Part shown: positions 49,081 through 59,700 of the stretch, piece by piece
Numbering within the stretch: position 1 is the first letter of the stretch
How the letters are laid out: each line of letters starts with the position of its first letter
NCBI RefSeq assembly: GCF_002807035.1
Contig: NZ_NIUC01000002.1
Coordinates: 553,477 to 617,476 of the forward strand
Direction: 5' to 3'
DNA: 64,000 bases
DNA from: Algoriphagus formosus
GTDB lineage: Bacteria > Bacteroidota > Bacteroidia > Cytophagales > Cyclobacteriaceae
Notes under the pieces: model-generated
Databases searched by the model: none
Seen by the model: the letters and a program-made list of their open reading frames with translations, nothing else
What the model was told of the DNA's origin: nothing
Position numbers and translations under genes: made by a program

Positions 49081-51729
49081 TTACTGAATCTGTATAAAAG
49101 TCGCCACACCAAATCTCACACCTCCACGCAGATAATTTCCATTTTCAAACCCTGCACCTATCTCTACACGGAAGATCCTAAACAAATTATCCAACGAGTA
49201 GCCTACTTCTACATAGTGAGGGGAGTTTTCGGTTTTAAGATAGTTCAAGAAAACATTTTCCTGCACTCCTGAAAATCGAAGCATCGGAAGCTGAGTCAGG
49301 AGAAACTTTCGGAATTGATAATGGAAAATACCTGACAAATAAGAGCTTGAAGTGCTGTATTTGTAATAGTCCATAAATCGGAAGTTGGAAGCAGGACCAA
49401 AGTTTGAAAAGATGGTACGATTGCCCCCGAAGTGCTGGAAGTCTGGAAAATAAACCCGATTGGAATTCAAGAAAGTCCCGGCACTCACATTGAAATCGAA
49501 CTTCCCACTGATTCCAAAGGTGTAGTCATGCTCCACTCCTACCCGAATGTGGTCAAAGTCTGCTGCATAATCTTGCTGTCGGGTCAGTTGTGGAATAGCT
49601 TTGATGTAATCAAACCGAATCAATGGCGCTCGATCCGAAATAGGGTATTTTCGACCATTTCGGATACCGTATTTTATTCCAGGCCTCCATTCTACACCTA
49701 GCTGAAGCTTAGCAATCTGATGGTCTTGAAATGCCTGATTACCGGTCTCTACGTTTTCAGGTCGATTTGGGGTATAAATCCGCTCACCTCGATTATAAAA
49801 ACTGTAATCCGAGTTATTGAAAAGCTGATTTCGCTGCGCATAGGTGAAATTCACCCGGTAAGTAAAACCATAATCCACCCGATGAGCCCAAAATGCCCGA
49901 CCAAAGCTTTGCTCATAGAGCTTCATGTAATTTTGTCTGAACAAGAGCGAATACAAGGCATTCACTTGCTCATTGATAGGCTCTCCCCCATTAAACTGAT
50001 AAATAAAACGCCCCCCCTCAAGTCCATAAGAGTAGCCCGAGGTGGGCTTGTTGCCTGACCAGCGCAAGGTAGATTTTCCATAAAATCGCCTGCTACTGAA
50101 ACCATATCTGAGTTCGGGTTCGATATTGAAACTCTTCCGAAAGACATTGACACTATCTGCCATCGGTATTTCTTTCGCTTTCCGATAGAAACCTGACACA
50201 CCAACTTTCAGTCCCTCCACGGTATTGAAAGATATTTTGGTCCAATTCTGATTGAATCCTATGCTCCTACCTTTTCCAAAACTGTAAGTAGCCCCATTGA
50301 GAAAGTCCAAGGGCCGATATTTCCTTCTTGCCTTTTTGGCTACTGAGTCTACCTCACTCATTTTGGCAGCTTCCACCACTGCCAGACTATCATCCCGCTC
50401 ATAGCCTTGAATCTCCTTTGCTGTCAAAGGAACCGGCCGGATGCTATCCCAATAGCTCAAGTCCCGCTTTTTCGCAAGACTGTCCACCGTATAATTCCGC
50501 TCGATAATCACCTCTTCTTCCCGTTGCTCTTGGAGCATTTCCTTTTCATACTCATTGAGAAGTTTCCGGTATTCCTTACGCGTCTTGGGAGTTTCACTGC
50601 TTAGCTTTTCTAGAAGCCCCAGATCTTCGGCTTCTTTTGCCATTGCATCCTGAGGCTTTTCCTCAATTTTTTCATCGATAATCTCAGGAGTTTGGACAAG
50701 GTCAGGATTCAGCACTACCTCATAATCCCGGGTAGAAGCGAGGTAATTAAATTCACCGGCAAAGCCGAAAATCTTTCCTGAAAAGCGGTAGGTATGTGTA
50801 AAGGGCATCCAAACATTCTCAGCCACAGGGGCGTATTGTTGCTTGGCTTCGATTTGAAAACCCAAAAGCGAAGACTTCAGATCCAGACTATGAATGGCCC
50901 ATAGATCCTCGATAATGTAAATGTACCCGTCAAAAATCCGCTCGCCACGCGACCGAGGGATTACCCGGATTTTATTGACCATGACATCTTCATCAAAAAA
51001 ACTTCCTTCATAGCGAAAGCGATAATACTGAAAGGCTGCTCGAGATAGTGGAGAGATGATTTCATTGATTTTTTCTTCGTAAAAACTCGTCTGAATGTAC
51101 GGAGCGGGTGAAGTGTTTTGATTATCCCCATTGGTACGGATTGAGATGACCTCTTCTTCCAATTTGTCAGGTAATGAAAACCGGATCTTGGAAACCGACT
51201 CTGAAGTGTAGGCTTCATTCAGGTTCAGTCCATCTTTTTCAAGCGTTTTTTTAAGAAAAAAGGGAGCATCCGTCAATTGACCTGTTCCCTTCAGGTAGAC
51301 AGTCATCTCATACGATTGGAGCTGCAGTCGATGGTACTTTGCCTTAGAGATGGCTTTCCTCATGATAGTCAAAGCGGGATCTTCAGCACCTGCCCGAACT
51401 TCTACCTGCTCGAGTGTGTAAATCTGAGGCTCCAATCTTACATCAAAATCTGTCCAAGCACCTTCTTTGACAACCAAGGTCTCGATGCGTGATTTATATC
51501 CCAAAATCTGAAAGTAGACATCGTAGATTCCCTCCGGTAATTTCATTTCATAATAACCTTCATCATTGGCAGGCACTCCATCTCCAAGGTTTCTAATAAA
51601 GACTGAAGCGTAAGGCAAAGGCTCTCCATCATTAGAAAAAACCCGACCACGAATTCCCTGAGAAAAAGAAGAAAATGAAATGAATAAAAATGACAATATT
51701 AAGAGTGAAAAAGCTGCAGGATTTTTCAT
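49081..51729 (-). CDS. DUF5686 and carboxypeptidase-regulatory-like domain protein
   Basis: The 882 residues start with a signal peptide (cleavage near SFSQG) and a CarboxypepD-reg-like domain (IRGRVFSNDGEPLPYASVFI, residues 24-110). A long DUF5686 region follows. It includes helical and charged linker text around residues 365-470 (KEYRKLLNEYEKEMLQEQRE), and from about 480 an outer-membrane barrel of the surface-antigen type. The final strand GGVRFGVATFIQIQ is barrel-like. It is envelope-located; function is unknown in the family. It is divergent from susC across a 475-bp AT-rich spacer. Confidence 0.88.
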   Translation of the reverse strand: MKNPAAFSLLILSFLFISFSSFSQGIRGRVFSNDGEPLPYASVFIRNLGDGVPANDEGYYEMKLPEGIYDVYFQILGYKSRIETLVVKEGAWTDFDVRLEPQIYTLEQVEVRAGAEDPALTIMRKAISKAKYHRLQLQSYEMTVYLKGTGQLTDAPFFLKKTLEKDGLNLNEAYTSESVSKIRFSLPDKLEEEVISIRTNGDNQNTSPAPYIQTSFYEEKINEIISPLSRAAFQYYRFRYEGSFFDEDVMVNKIRVIPRSRGERIFDGYIYIIEDLWAIHSLDLKSSLLGFQIEAKQQYAPVAENVWMPFTHTYRFSGKIFGFAGEFNYLASTRDYEVVLNPDLVQTPEIIDEKIEEKPQDAMAKEAEDLGLLEKLSSETPKTRKEYRKLLNEYEKEMLQEQREEEVIIERNYTVDSLAKKRDLSYWDSIRPVPLTAKEIQGYERDDSLAVVEAAKMSEVDSVAKKARRKYRPLDFLNGATYSFGKGRSIGFNQNWTKISFNTVEGLKVGVSGFYRKAKEIPMADSVNVFRKSFNIEPELRYGFSSRRFYGKSTLRWSGNKPTSGYSYGLEGGRFIYQFNGGEPINEQVNALYSLLFRQNYMKLYEQSFGRAFWAHRVDYGFTYRVNFTYAQRNQLFNNSDYSFYNRGERIYTPNRPENVETGNQAFQDHQIAKLQLGVEWRPGIKYGIRNGRKYPISDRAPLIRFDYIKAIPQLTRQQDYAADFDHIRVGVEHDYTFGISGKFDFNVSAGTFLNSNRVYFPDFQHFGGNRTIFSNFGPASNFRFMDYYKYSTSSSYLSGIFHYQFRKFLLTQLPMLRFSGVQENVFLNYLKTENSPHYVEVGYSLDNLFRIFRVEIGAGFENGNYLRGGVRFGVATFIQIQ

Positions 51730-52204
51730 ATAAAGCAGAGTAATAGAAGTAATAAAATAAAATTACGAGGAATAGATTTCCAGAGTTGTAAAATGCTCAC
51801 CAGTCCAAACAAGGGTCTTTTTGGGACCAAAAACAAGGCGAAAAGGAAGCAAAAAGACCAATTTTAATTTTTTTAGGAAAATAGACTACTTTTTAAAATT
51901 TTTTAAAGATGTCATTTCTTGAAATAGAGGCACTTCCTCGAAAGCTTCAAAATTTTCATTTTTTTAAAAATATTTCAATTTTTTAAGTTTTAATAAAAGG
52001 AAAACGATTTCCATTAAAAATATTTCAATTAATAATTCGATAATATATGGAATTATTAAAATATACTTTATTCTATTAAAAGGCGCTTTTCCAACATACT
52101 CCTTTGCACTTTGTTAAATATTGCAAAATCAAAAATAATACAACACATTAGTTTCGAAATTAAGTACTCATACCTATTTCGCTTTTTAACTAACAAAAAA
52201 CCCT
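51730..52204. other. 475-bp AT-rich divergent spacer with 17-bp direct repeats
   Basis: No gene is seen. The stretch from about 51855 to 52080 is almost entirely A/T with many A and T runs. A perfect 17-bp direct repeat (TTAAAAATATTTCAATT) occurs at 51964-51980 and 52014-52030, start to start 50 bp. It must contain the promoters of the DUF5686 gene and of susC. No full TTG/TAnnTTTG pair was found; a partial -7-like CACTTTG lies near 52108-52114. Confidence 0.55.
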
Positions 52205-55195
52205 ATGAGAAATTATTTACAACAGTTCAAAACATTGGCTTTTGCACTGACCCTCCTATTTGGGGTGTCTTTCCTAGCCAATGCGCAAAACAGAACCATC
52301 ACAGGTACCGTCCTGGATGCTTCTCTTGGTGACCCTGTTCCCGGTGCCACTGTGCTAGTCAAAGGCACCACCCGCGGGGTTGCAACGGATTTGGATGGAA
52401 AGTTTACTCTTGACATTCAATCAGGCGATCAAATCTTGGTAGTTTCCTTTGTAGGATACCTAACCCAAGAAGTAGAAATCGGAAACCAAAGTAGCTTCAC
52501 CATTAATCTGGAGGAAGATATCCAGAGCTTGGAAGAAGCAGTGGTAATTGGTTACGGTTCTCAGGACAAAAAGGAAATCACCTCAGCAGTAGTGGGTGTG
52601 AAACCTGAAGACTTCAACCGTGGTAACGTTGCCAATCCGGCTCAGTTGCTTCAAGGTAAAGTAGCAGGTCTATCCATTACTCGTCCAGGTGGTAACCCAA
52701 ATGCTGGATTCAACATCCGATTGAGAGGTCTTTCTACCTTCGGGGCCAACTCCTCTCCACTTATCGTATTGGATGGTGTGATTGGTGCTTCTTTGGAAAA
52801 CGTCGATCCGAATGATATCCAATCGATCGATGTTTTGAAAGATGGTTCTGCAGCTGCAATTTATGGTGCAAGAGGTTCTTCTGGTGTAATCTTGATCACT
52901 ACTACTAAGAAAGGAAGCAAGGAAGGCCGAGCTGAAGTAAGCATCAATTCATTTGGTACATTAGATCAAGCCACAAACCTGATTCCTGTATTGTCTCCAG
53001 AGGAATTTGTTGCCCGTGGTGGTACTGATTTCGGAAGTGAGACAGATTGGAGACAGGAATTGATCAGAGATGCTTATTCCTACACTACAAATGCAAGTAT
53101 TTCCGGTGGATTTAACAACACCAATTATTTGGCATCTGTCAATTATCGGAGTAATAACGGAGTAGCTAAGGGAATTTCAAATGAAAGATTGAATACTCGA
53201 ATTAATTTATCCCAAGCTGCTTTGGATAATAGATTGCGATTCAATGTTAATCTTTCGTTTACAACAGTCGAATCAAATTCAGTCCCTGAGTCAGCATTTA
53301 GATATGCAACTATTTACAATCCGACTGCTCCTATTTTCGAGGATACTGAAGATGCCAATCAGCGATTTGGAGGATACTTCCAGCGTGACCTATTTGATTT
53401 CTTCAACCCGGTAGCATTGATCAATCAGCAAAGAGGCATCAATGAAATCAAAACTGCATTGACTTCATATCGAGTGGAGTATGACTTCCTGCCAAACTTG
53501 ACACTATCTGCTCAATATTCAGAAGATAGAAGAAATGAATTGATCGGTAACTTCTGGTCTATCCAAGATTTTCAGGTAGGATTTGGAGCTAGAGGTTCTG
53601 CTGAGCGGATCACCAATGACCGAGTTCAACGAATCTTCGAATCTACCCTTAGATATGAAGTAGATTTGTTTGATGGATTGAATCTTGCTCTATTGGGTGG
53701 TGTCGGTACGCAGACTACCAAAAACCAAGGATTCGGTGCACGTTCAAGACAATTCCTATTCGATACAGGATGGGATAACCTAGGAGCAGGTGCACTTCGA
53801 ATCGGTAACTTTACCAATATGTATTCTTATGCCAATCAGGATCAATTGAATTCTGTATTTGGTCGAGCGAACTTTAACTATAACAACTTCTTGTTCTTCT
53901 CTGCGTCTGTCAGAGCGGAAACCTACTCAGGATTTGGACCAGAAAATCAAACGGGTGTATTCCCAGCCTTCTCTTTGGGCTCGGACTTTACGCAGATTTT
54001 CGATATGGGAGTATTCTCTCAGTTCAAGCCAAGAGTATCTTACGGTGTGACTGGTAACCTTCCTCCATCTCCTACCCTGGCTTTGGGTGTATTCGGAAAT
54101 GGTAACCGAATTGACTTGGATGGTGATCCTTTGAGTACTGATGACATCTATGTGGGTATCATTCAAAACTCCAACCCAAACAGATTCTTGAAGTGGGAAA
54201 CAAAAAGAGAATTCAACGTAGGTGTGGATTTCGGTATTTGGGATAACAAGGTGACTGGTAGCATGGACTACTACACCAGAAATATCTCCGACCTACTATT
54301 CAATGTGCCAGTTGGTGGTGGACCAAACATCTTCGACCCAGGACGATTCAACACCGTTGGAAGTACTTGGGTTAACCTTGCTGATTTGAGCAATGCAGGT
54401 TTTGAATTCGCTGTAGCAGTAAATGGCTTAAACTTGGGAGAAGTCCTTTGGACACCAAGCGGTAACTTTACTATCTATCAAAAGACTCAAATCGAAAGCT
54501 TATCGGCTTCTGGTCTTGGATTTGATGAATTACGATTTGCGACTCCAGGTTCTCCAGGACAAAACAACAACCCAATTATCTACAATAGAGTAGGTCAGAC
54601 ATTGGGTGATATCTATGGACCAAGATTGCTAGGTCTATCTGAATCAGGTGAGTATATCTTATCTACCACGAATCCAGATGAGTTTGAAAGACTAGGAAAT
54701 GGACTTCCAAAAGGCGAGTTTGGTTTTGCCAACAACTTCGCTTGGAGAAACTGGACATTGAACTTCTTCCTTAGAGGTGTATGGGGTCATGACCTTTACA
54801 ACTCTTACAGAGGATTCTACGAAAATGCGGATGGAGCTTCTGTAACTTGGAACTCTGTAATTACAGAGAAAACTCCAACCAATCCGGTGGTAACCTCAAC
54901 CCCAACCTTTAATAGCTCGTATGTAGAAGATGCAAGCTTTATTAGACTGGATAACATGGAGTTAGGTTATAACTTTAGAACTAATTCACCAAATATTGGT
55001 TCTTTTAGAGTATACTTTGCCGCTCAGAATCTTTTCACTATTACCAACTACACGGGTATCGACCCGGAGGCAAGAGTAACTGACTCAGAAAATGATGATA
55101 ATTTCACTACTGCCCTTTCCCCAGGGATTGAGCGTAGAGATCAGTATTTCCAGACCCGCTCATTTACATTGGGACTTTCTTTAAACTTTAAATAA
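52205..55195 (+). CDS. SusC/RagA family TonB-linked outer-membrane transporter
   Basis: The 996 residues have a signal peptide ending near ANAQN, a CarboxypepD-reg-like domain (RTITGTVLDASLGDPVPGAT, residues about 30-110), a TonB-box-like EEAVVIGYG, a plug domain (NPAQLLQGKVAGLSITRPGG, GARGSSGVILITTTKKGS) and a C-terminal barrel ending in SFTLGLSLNFK. It imports a large solute across the outer membrane with SusD and the TonB complex. susD follows after 19 bp. The nature of the solute is not shown by the neighbours. Confidence 0.95.
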   Translation: MRNYLQQFKTLAFALTLLFGVSFLANAQNRTITGTVLDASLGDPVPGATVLVKGTTRGVATDLDGKFTLDIQSGDQILVVSFVGYLTQEVEIGNQSSFTINLEEDIQSLEEAVVIGYGSQDKKEITSAVVGVKPEDFNRGNVANPAQLLQGKVAGLSITRPGGNPNAGFNIRLRGLSTFGANSSPLIVLDGVIGASLENVDPNDIQSIDVLKDGSAAAIYGARGSSGVILITTTKKGSKEGRAEVSINSFGTLDQATNLIPVLSPEEFVARGGTDFGSETDWRQELIRDAYSYTTNASISGGFNNTNYLASVNYRSNNGVAKGISNERLNTRINLSQAALDNRLRFNVNLSFTTVESNSVPESAFRYATIYNPTAPIFEDTEDANQRFGGYFQRDLFDFFNPVALINQQRGINEIKTALTSYRVEYDFLPNLTLSAQYSEDRRNELIGNFWSIQDFQVGFGARGSAERITNDRVQRIFESTLRYEVDLFDGLNLALLGGVGTQTTKNQGFGARSRQFLFDTGWDNLGAGALRIGNFTNMYSYANQDQLNSVFGRANFNYNNFLFFSASVRAETYSGFGPENQTGVFPAFSLGSDFTQIFDMGVFSQFKPRVSYGVTGNLPPSPTLALGVFGNGNRIDLDGDPLSTDDIYVGIIQNSNPNRFLKWETKREFNVGVDFGIWDNKVTGSMDYYTRNISDLLFNVPVGGGPNIFDPGRFNTVGSTWVNLADLSNAGFEFAVAVNGLNLGEVLWTPSGNFTIYQKTQIESLSASGLGFDELRFATPGSPGQNNNPIIYNRVGQTLGDIYGPRLLGLSESGEYILSTTNPDEFERLGNGLPKGEFGFANNFAWRNWTLNFFLRGVWGHDLYNSYRGFYENADGASVTWNSVITEKTPTNPVVTSTPTFNSSYVEDASFIRLDNMELGYNFRTNSPNIGSFRVYFAAQNLFTITNYTGIDPEARVTDSENDDNFTTALSPGIERRDQYFQTRSFTLGLSLNFK

Positions 55196-55214
55196 TCAAT
55201 CAAAATACAGAGAT

Positions 55215-56705
55215 ATGTTTAAATCAATTCGAAAAACCTTTCTTTTGATCCCTGCGACATTGATGCTGGGATCATGCTGGGAGTTGGATCAAGAGGTGCT
55301 GGATGGGATTACACAGGAAGAGGTGAATAATAGCAACAATCCGGTATTGATTGATGTCTTGAAAGCCTCTGCTTACTCAAGAATTGTAGGTAGCTGGGGT
55401 GGTCACAACAGTATTTGGTCTATCTATGAAGTCACATCTGACGAGCTAGCTATTCCTCAAAAAGGTGCTGACTGGGAAGATGGTGGCCTTTGGCTACGGG
55501 CTCACAGACACACTTGGCAAGCTTCCGATGAAGCCTTCAACAACTCTTGGGCTTATTGCTACACTGCAATCGGTGAAATCAACAACTTGATCGTTTCTTA
55601 TAGAGATGTTCAAGCTTTGACTGCTGAACTTAGAGTACTTAGAGCATTGGTATATTCTTGGCTTATTGACAGTTTCGGAAATGTTCCAATCGTCACAGAG
55701 GATGACTTAGAGGGTAACCCTACTAACAATTCCCGTCAGGAAGTATTTGACTTTATCGAGCAGTCTATCTTAGAAAATGTGGATTTACTTCCGAAAACTG
55801 ACACTAAGACTACGTTGAACTACTATTCAGCTCATGCTGTCTTGGCTAAGTTGTATTTGAATGCTGAAGTATACACAGGCACGGCTCGTTGGGCCGACGC
55901 GGAAGCTGCAGCAGACGTGGTGATCAACAGTGGTCTTTATTCTCTATCATCTAACTTCTTTAGCAACTTTTCTACAAGAAATGGAGGATCAACAGAAAAC
56001 ATCCTGACTCTTCCTTATGATGAGAATAACGCTGGTGGATTCAACTTGGCGCAGATGACTCTTCACTACTCCAGTCAGGCTACTTACAACCTACAGGAGC
56101 AGCCTTGGAATGGATACGCTTCCTTGGAAGAGTTTTACAACTCGTTTGATGACAATGATGTCAGAAAGAACTCCTTCTTGGTAGGTCCTCAGTTTGCTGC
56201 TGATGGTACTCGTTTGAATGATATTTCTGCCGAAGCAGAAGATCCAGATGGAGAGCCTTTGACCTTCACTCCTGAGATCAACGAATTAGCTCCTAACGCT
56301 TTGCGTCAAGCGGGTGTTCGGGTAGGTAAATTTGAGTTTGCTTCAGGTGCTGCTTCCTCTTTGAGCAACGATTATCCTTTGCTAAGACTTGCGGACATGT
56401 ATCTGACTAAAGCAGAAGCTGCTTTCCGTCAAGGAAAAACAGGTGATGCGCTTGCAGCGATCAACATGGTAAGAGAAAGAGCTGGCATGCCTGCATTCGC
56501 TTCTTTGACCCTCGAAGACATCTATGATGAGCGAGGAAGAGAAATGTTTGCTGAAGCTTCCAGAAGAACTGACCAGATCCGTTTCGGTACCTGGAATGAT
56601 CCATGGTGGGAAAAAGGACAGTCTGAGCCGTTCAGAGCACTATTCCCTATTCCATTGCAGCAGATCAATGCTAACCCTAACTTGGTACAGAACCCAGGTT
56701 ACTAA
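55215..56705 (+). CDS. SusD/RagB family nutrient-binding lipoprotein
   Basis: The 496 residues begin with a lipoprotein signal ending LGSC, with Cys21 as the lipidated residue. The helical TPR-like region includes LRVLRALVYSWLIDSFGNVP and YYSAHAVLAKLYLNAEVYTG, and the C-terminus has MYLTKAEAAFRQGKTGDALA, RTDQIRFGTWNDPWWEKG and the family ending LVQNPGY. It caps the SusC channel and binds ligand at the cell surface. A strong terminator follows 19 bp after the stop. Confidence 0.95.
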   Translation: MFKSIRKTFLLIPATLMLGSCWELDQEVLDGITQEEVNNSNNPVLIDVLKASAYSRIVGSWGGHNSIWSIYEVTSDELAIPQKGADWEDGGLWLRAHRHTWQASDEAFNNSWAYCYTAIGEINNLIVSYRDVQALTAELRVLRALVYSWLIDSFGNVPIVTEDDLEGNPTNNSRQEVFDFIEQSILENVDLLPKTDTKTTLNYYSAHAVLAKLYLNAEVYTGTARWADAEAAADVVINSGLYSLSSNFFSNFSTRNGGSTENILTLPYDENNAGGFNLAQMTLHYSSQATYNLQEQPWNGYASLEEFYNSFDDNDVRKNSFLVGPQFAADGTRLNDISAEAEDPDGEPLTFTPEINELAPNALRQAGVRVGKFEFASGAASSLSNDYPLLRLADMYLTKAEAAFRQGKTGDALAAINMVRERAGMPAFASLTLEDIYDERGREMFAEASRRTDQIRFGTWNDPWWEKGQSEPFRALFPIPLQQINANPNLVQNPGY

Positions 56706-56724
56706 TCACCTATTAATTTGAATC

Positions 56725-56761
56725 AAAAAGGAAGTGTACATTCGTGCACTTCCTTTTTTTT
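56725..56761 (+). terminator. terminator after susD, immediately before the next gene
   Basis: A 12-bp perfect stem AAAAAGGAAGTG (56725-56736) / CACTTCCTTTTT (56747-56758), 10-base loop and a T run to 56761. The next start codon is only 6 bp away at 56768. It should lower transcription of the VCBS genes relative to susCD. Confidence 0.88.
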
Positions 56762-56767
56762 ACAAGT

Positions 56768-59700
56768 ATGAAGAAGTCAGCTTCTTTCCTTTTTATTCTT
56801 TTTTCCATACTCGCCTCCTGTCAGAAAAAAGGAGAAAGCGAGCAATTACTTTTTGAAAAAATAAAGCCTGAGGAGTCAGGGATAACATTCAGAAATGACC
56901 TTAGCTATACCGAGTCAGTTAACCCATACACTTTTCGAAATTTCTACAATGGAGCTGGTGTCGGTTTAGGAGATTTAAATAATGACGGACTGATTGATAT
57001 TGTTTTCTCAGGAAATCAGAGCCCCAACAAAATCTATCTCAACGAAGGAAACTTCAAATTCAAAGACATTACGGATTCCGCCGGGATTATTTCCCAAAAT
57101 GAATGGAATACCGGAGTAAGCCTGGCAGATGTGAATCAGGACGGTCTACTCGATATTTATTTTTGTAAATCCGGCCCTCTCAACAGTGCCAATCGAGCCA
57201 ATGAGCTCTATATCAATCTGGGAAATCTACAATTTGAGAATCAAGCAAAAGCCTATGGCTTGGATGAAGTTGGACTCTCCCAACATGCAGTTTTTTTTGA
57301 CTTTGATAAAGACGGAGACTTGGATGTATACCTTCTGAGTAATTCTGCCCGCTCAGTAGGAGTATTTGATCTGCGTGAAGGGCAACGTGAAATCCGAGAT
57401 CCCGAAGGTGGGAATAAGCTTTTCAGAAATGAAGGAGAAAAATTCACCGATATCAGCGAAGAAGCAGGGATTTATGGCAGTGTGATTGGCTATGGACTCG
57501 GGGTGACGGTCGCTGACCTCAACGAGGATTTTTGGCCTGATCTATATGTTTCCAATGACTTTTTCGAGCGGGATTACCTCTATCTCAATAATCAAGATGG
57601 GACTTTCCGGGAGGTTCTCCCTGATCTCCTACCCGAAATCAGCATGGGATCTATGGGAGCTGATATTGCAGATCTCAATAATGACGGACTTCCCGAAATA
57701 TTCGTGACTGAAATGCTTCCTGCAGATTTGGCACGTGCCAAAACCAAAACACCTTTTGAAGAATGGGACAAGTATCAATCTAACCTGAAGGCTGGTTACC
57801 ACCGACAATTTACTCGAAACACCCTCCAAAGAAACTTGGGAAAATACCCAAATTCTGATTTACCCTTGTTTACAGAGATAGCCCGAATGGCTGGTGTGCA
57901 TGCTACCGATTGGAGCTGGGGAGCTCTGATCTTTGATGCTGACTTGGATGGTTTGAAGGATGTTTTCGTAGCCAATGGCATCGTGAAAGACCTGACTGAC
58001 TTTGACTTCGTGGATTTTTACATGAACAATCAGGAGAAGATCGAGGATTATCGGGCAGATTCTATTTTGGTCACCAAGATGATCGATGCCTTTCCTTCCA
58101 ATCCACAGGTGAATTTTTGGTTTAAAAACCAAGGGAACTGGTCATTTGAAAATCAGGCAGAAACGAGTGGATTAGATCAGGCAACTTTTAGTACGGGGGC
58201 AGCCTATGGTGATCTAGATAATGACGGAGACTTGGATCTGGTGGTAAACAATCTCAATGATGAAGCAGGAGTCTATCGGAATACCAGCATAGAAAAGCAG
58301 CAGAGCAATTTTATAGGCTTGGATCTAAGTGGATATTTTGGAGCAAAAGTTTCAATCAAAACTGCAAAAAACAAACAAGTTCAAGAGTACCATCCAGTCA
58401 AAGGGTATATGTCCTCTGTGGATCCCCGTTTGGTTTTTGGATTGGGAGATGAATCTTCCATTGAGGAAATCCAAGTAATTTGGCCGGATTTAAGTGAGAC
58501 TATTCTCAGCAACATTTCCGCAAATCAATACCTAAAGCTCTCTCCTTTAGAAAAGGAGCTTTTAAAGGATCAGAAAGACTTGGTTTCTCCACTTTTAGAA
58601 GAGCTCCCACTTCCCGAAGGTATTAAGCATCAAGAAAGTCCTTTTGTGGATTTCGATCGGGATAGACTTAGGTTTTGGTCCATCAGTAACGAAGGCCCGA
58701 GAATAGCATCCACTCAAGAAGCGGATGGATCGCTGATTTTTCTTCCGGGAGCAAAGGGCTATCCTTCCCAACTATTCAGATTAGATCAAGCTGGAAAAAC
58801 CAAGGACGAAAGTGAGCGATTGGTGGGGCAAAATCCAGAAATGGAAATCGTAGGAGCTGCATTTTTCGATGCCAACGGAGATGGACGGCAAGATTTACTC
58901 ACATGGTCCGGAGGAATAGAATTCCCGGCTCGTAGTCCTCAATATCGTGATCAACTTTTCATCCAAAACGAACAAGGAGAGTTCATTTTAAGTGAACAAG
59001 GATTCGATTCCCGACCCACTGCTTTTGCTCTTTCGCATGATCTGGACCAAGATGGGGACGAAGACTTGATCTTTGGATACCGTGCCCACCCTTTTGCCTA
59101 TGGAGTACCGGAGGGATTGGGTATTTGGCAAAATGATGGAAAAGGAAATTTCAAAGACATCTCTGAATCCTATGGAGAGTCTATTTCCAGTCTTGGGATG
59201 CTGACCGATGGAGCATTGGCAGACTTGGATGGAGATGGCATGAGTGAGCTAATTGTGGCGGGAGAATGGATGGCTATTCAGATCTTTTCATTGGATGAAG
59301 CACTAACCAACCGTACTGCCGAATTTGGATTTGCGGAAAGTACAGGCCTTTGGAATCGACTTTTGGTTGAAGATCTCGATGAAGATGGATACCCAGAAAT
59401 ACTAGCTGGAAACAGTGGAACCAATACCCGCCTTCACTTCAAAAATGGTTCAACGCTTCGGATGTATATCAATGATTTTGACCAAAACGGAAGCCTTGAC
59501 CCGATTCTCTGTGAGTTTAATGGGGAGAAATCAATTCCCTGGGTGATGAAAAACGCGCTACTCAAGCAAATCCCCTCACTTCGAAAAAACCTAGTTCGCT
59601 ATTCCGACTATCAGGATAAAAGCATGGAGGAGCTTTTCCCTGCCAATTCCCTTTCAAATTCCTTAATTTTGGAGGCTGAAAATCTGGAAACTACCCTTTG

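Noticed and set aside
51855..52080. Replication origin in the AT-rich spacer
   Set aside because: There are A/T runs but no DnaA-box cluster and no dnaA or dnaN nearby.
56744..56767. Upstream ATG for the first VCBS lipoprotein
   Set aside because: It lies within the terminator hairpin; the ATG at 56768 gives a clean lipoprotein signal.
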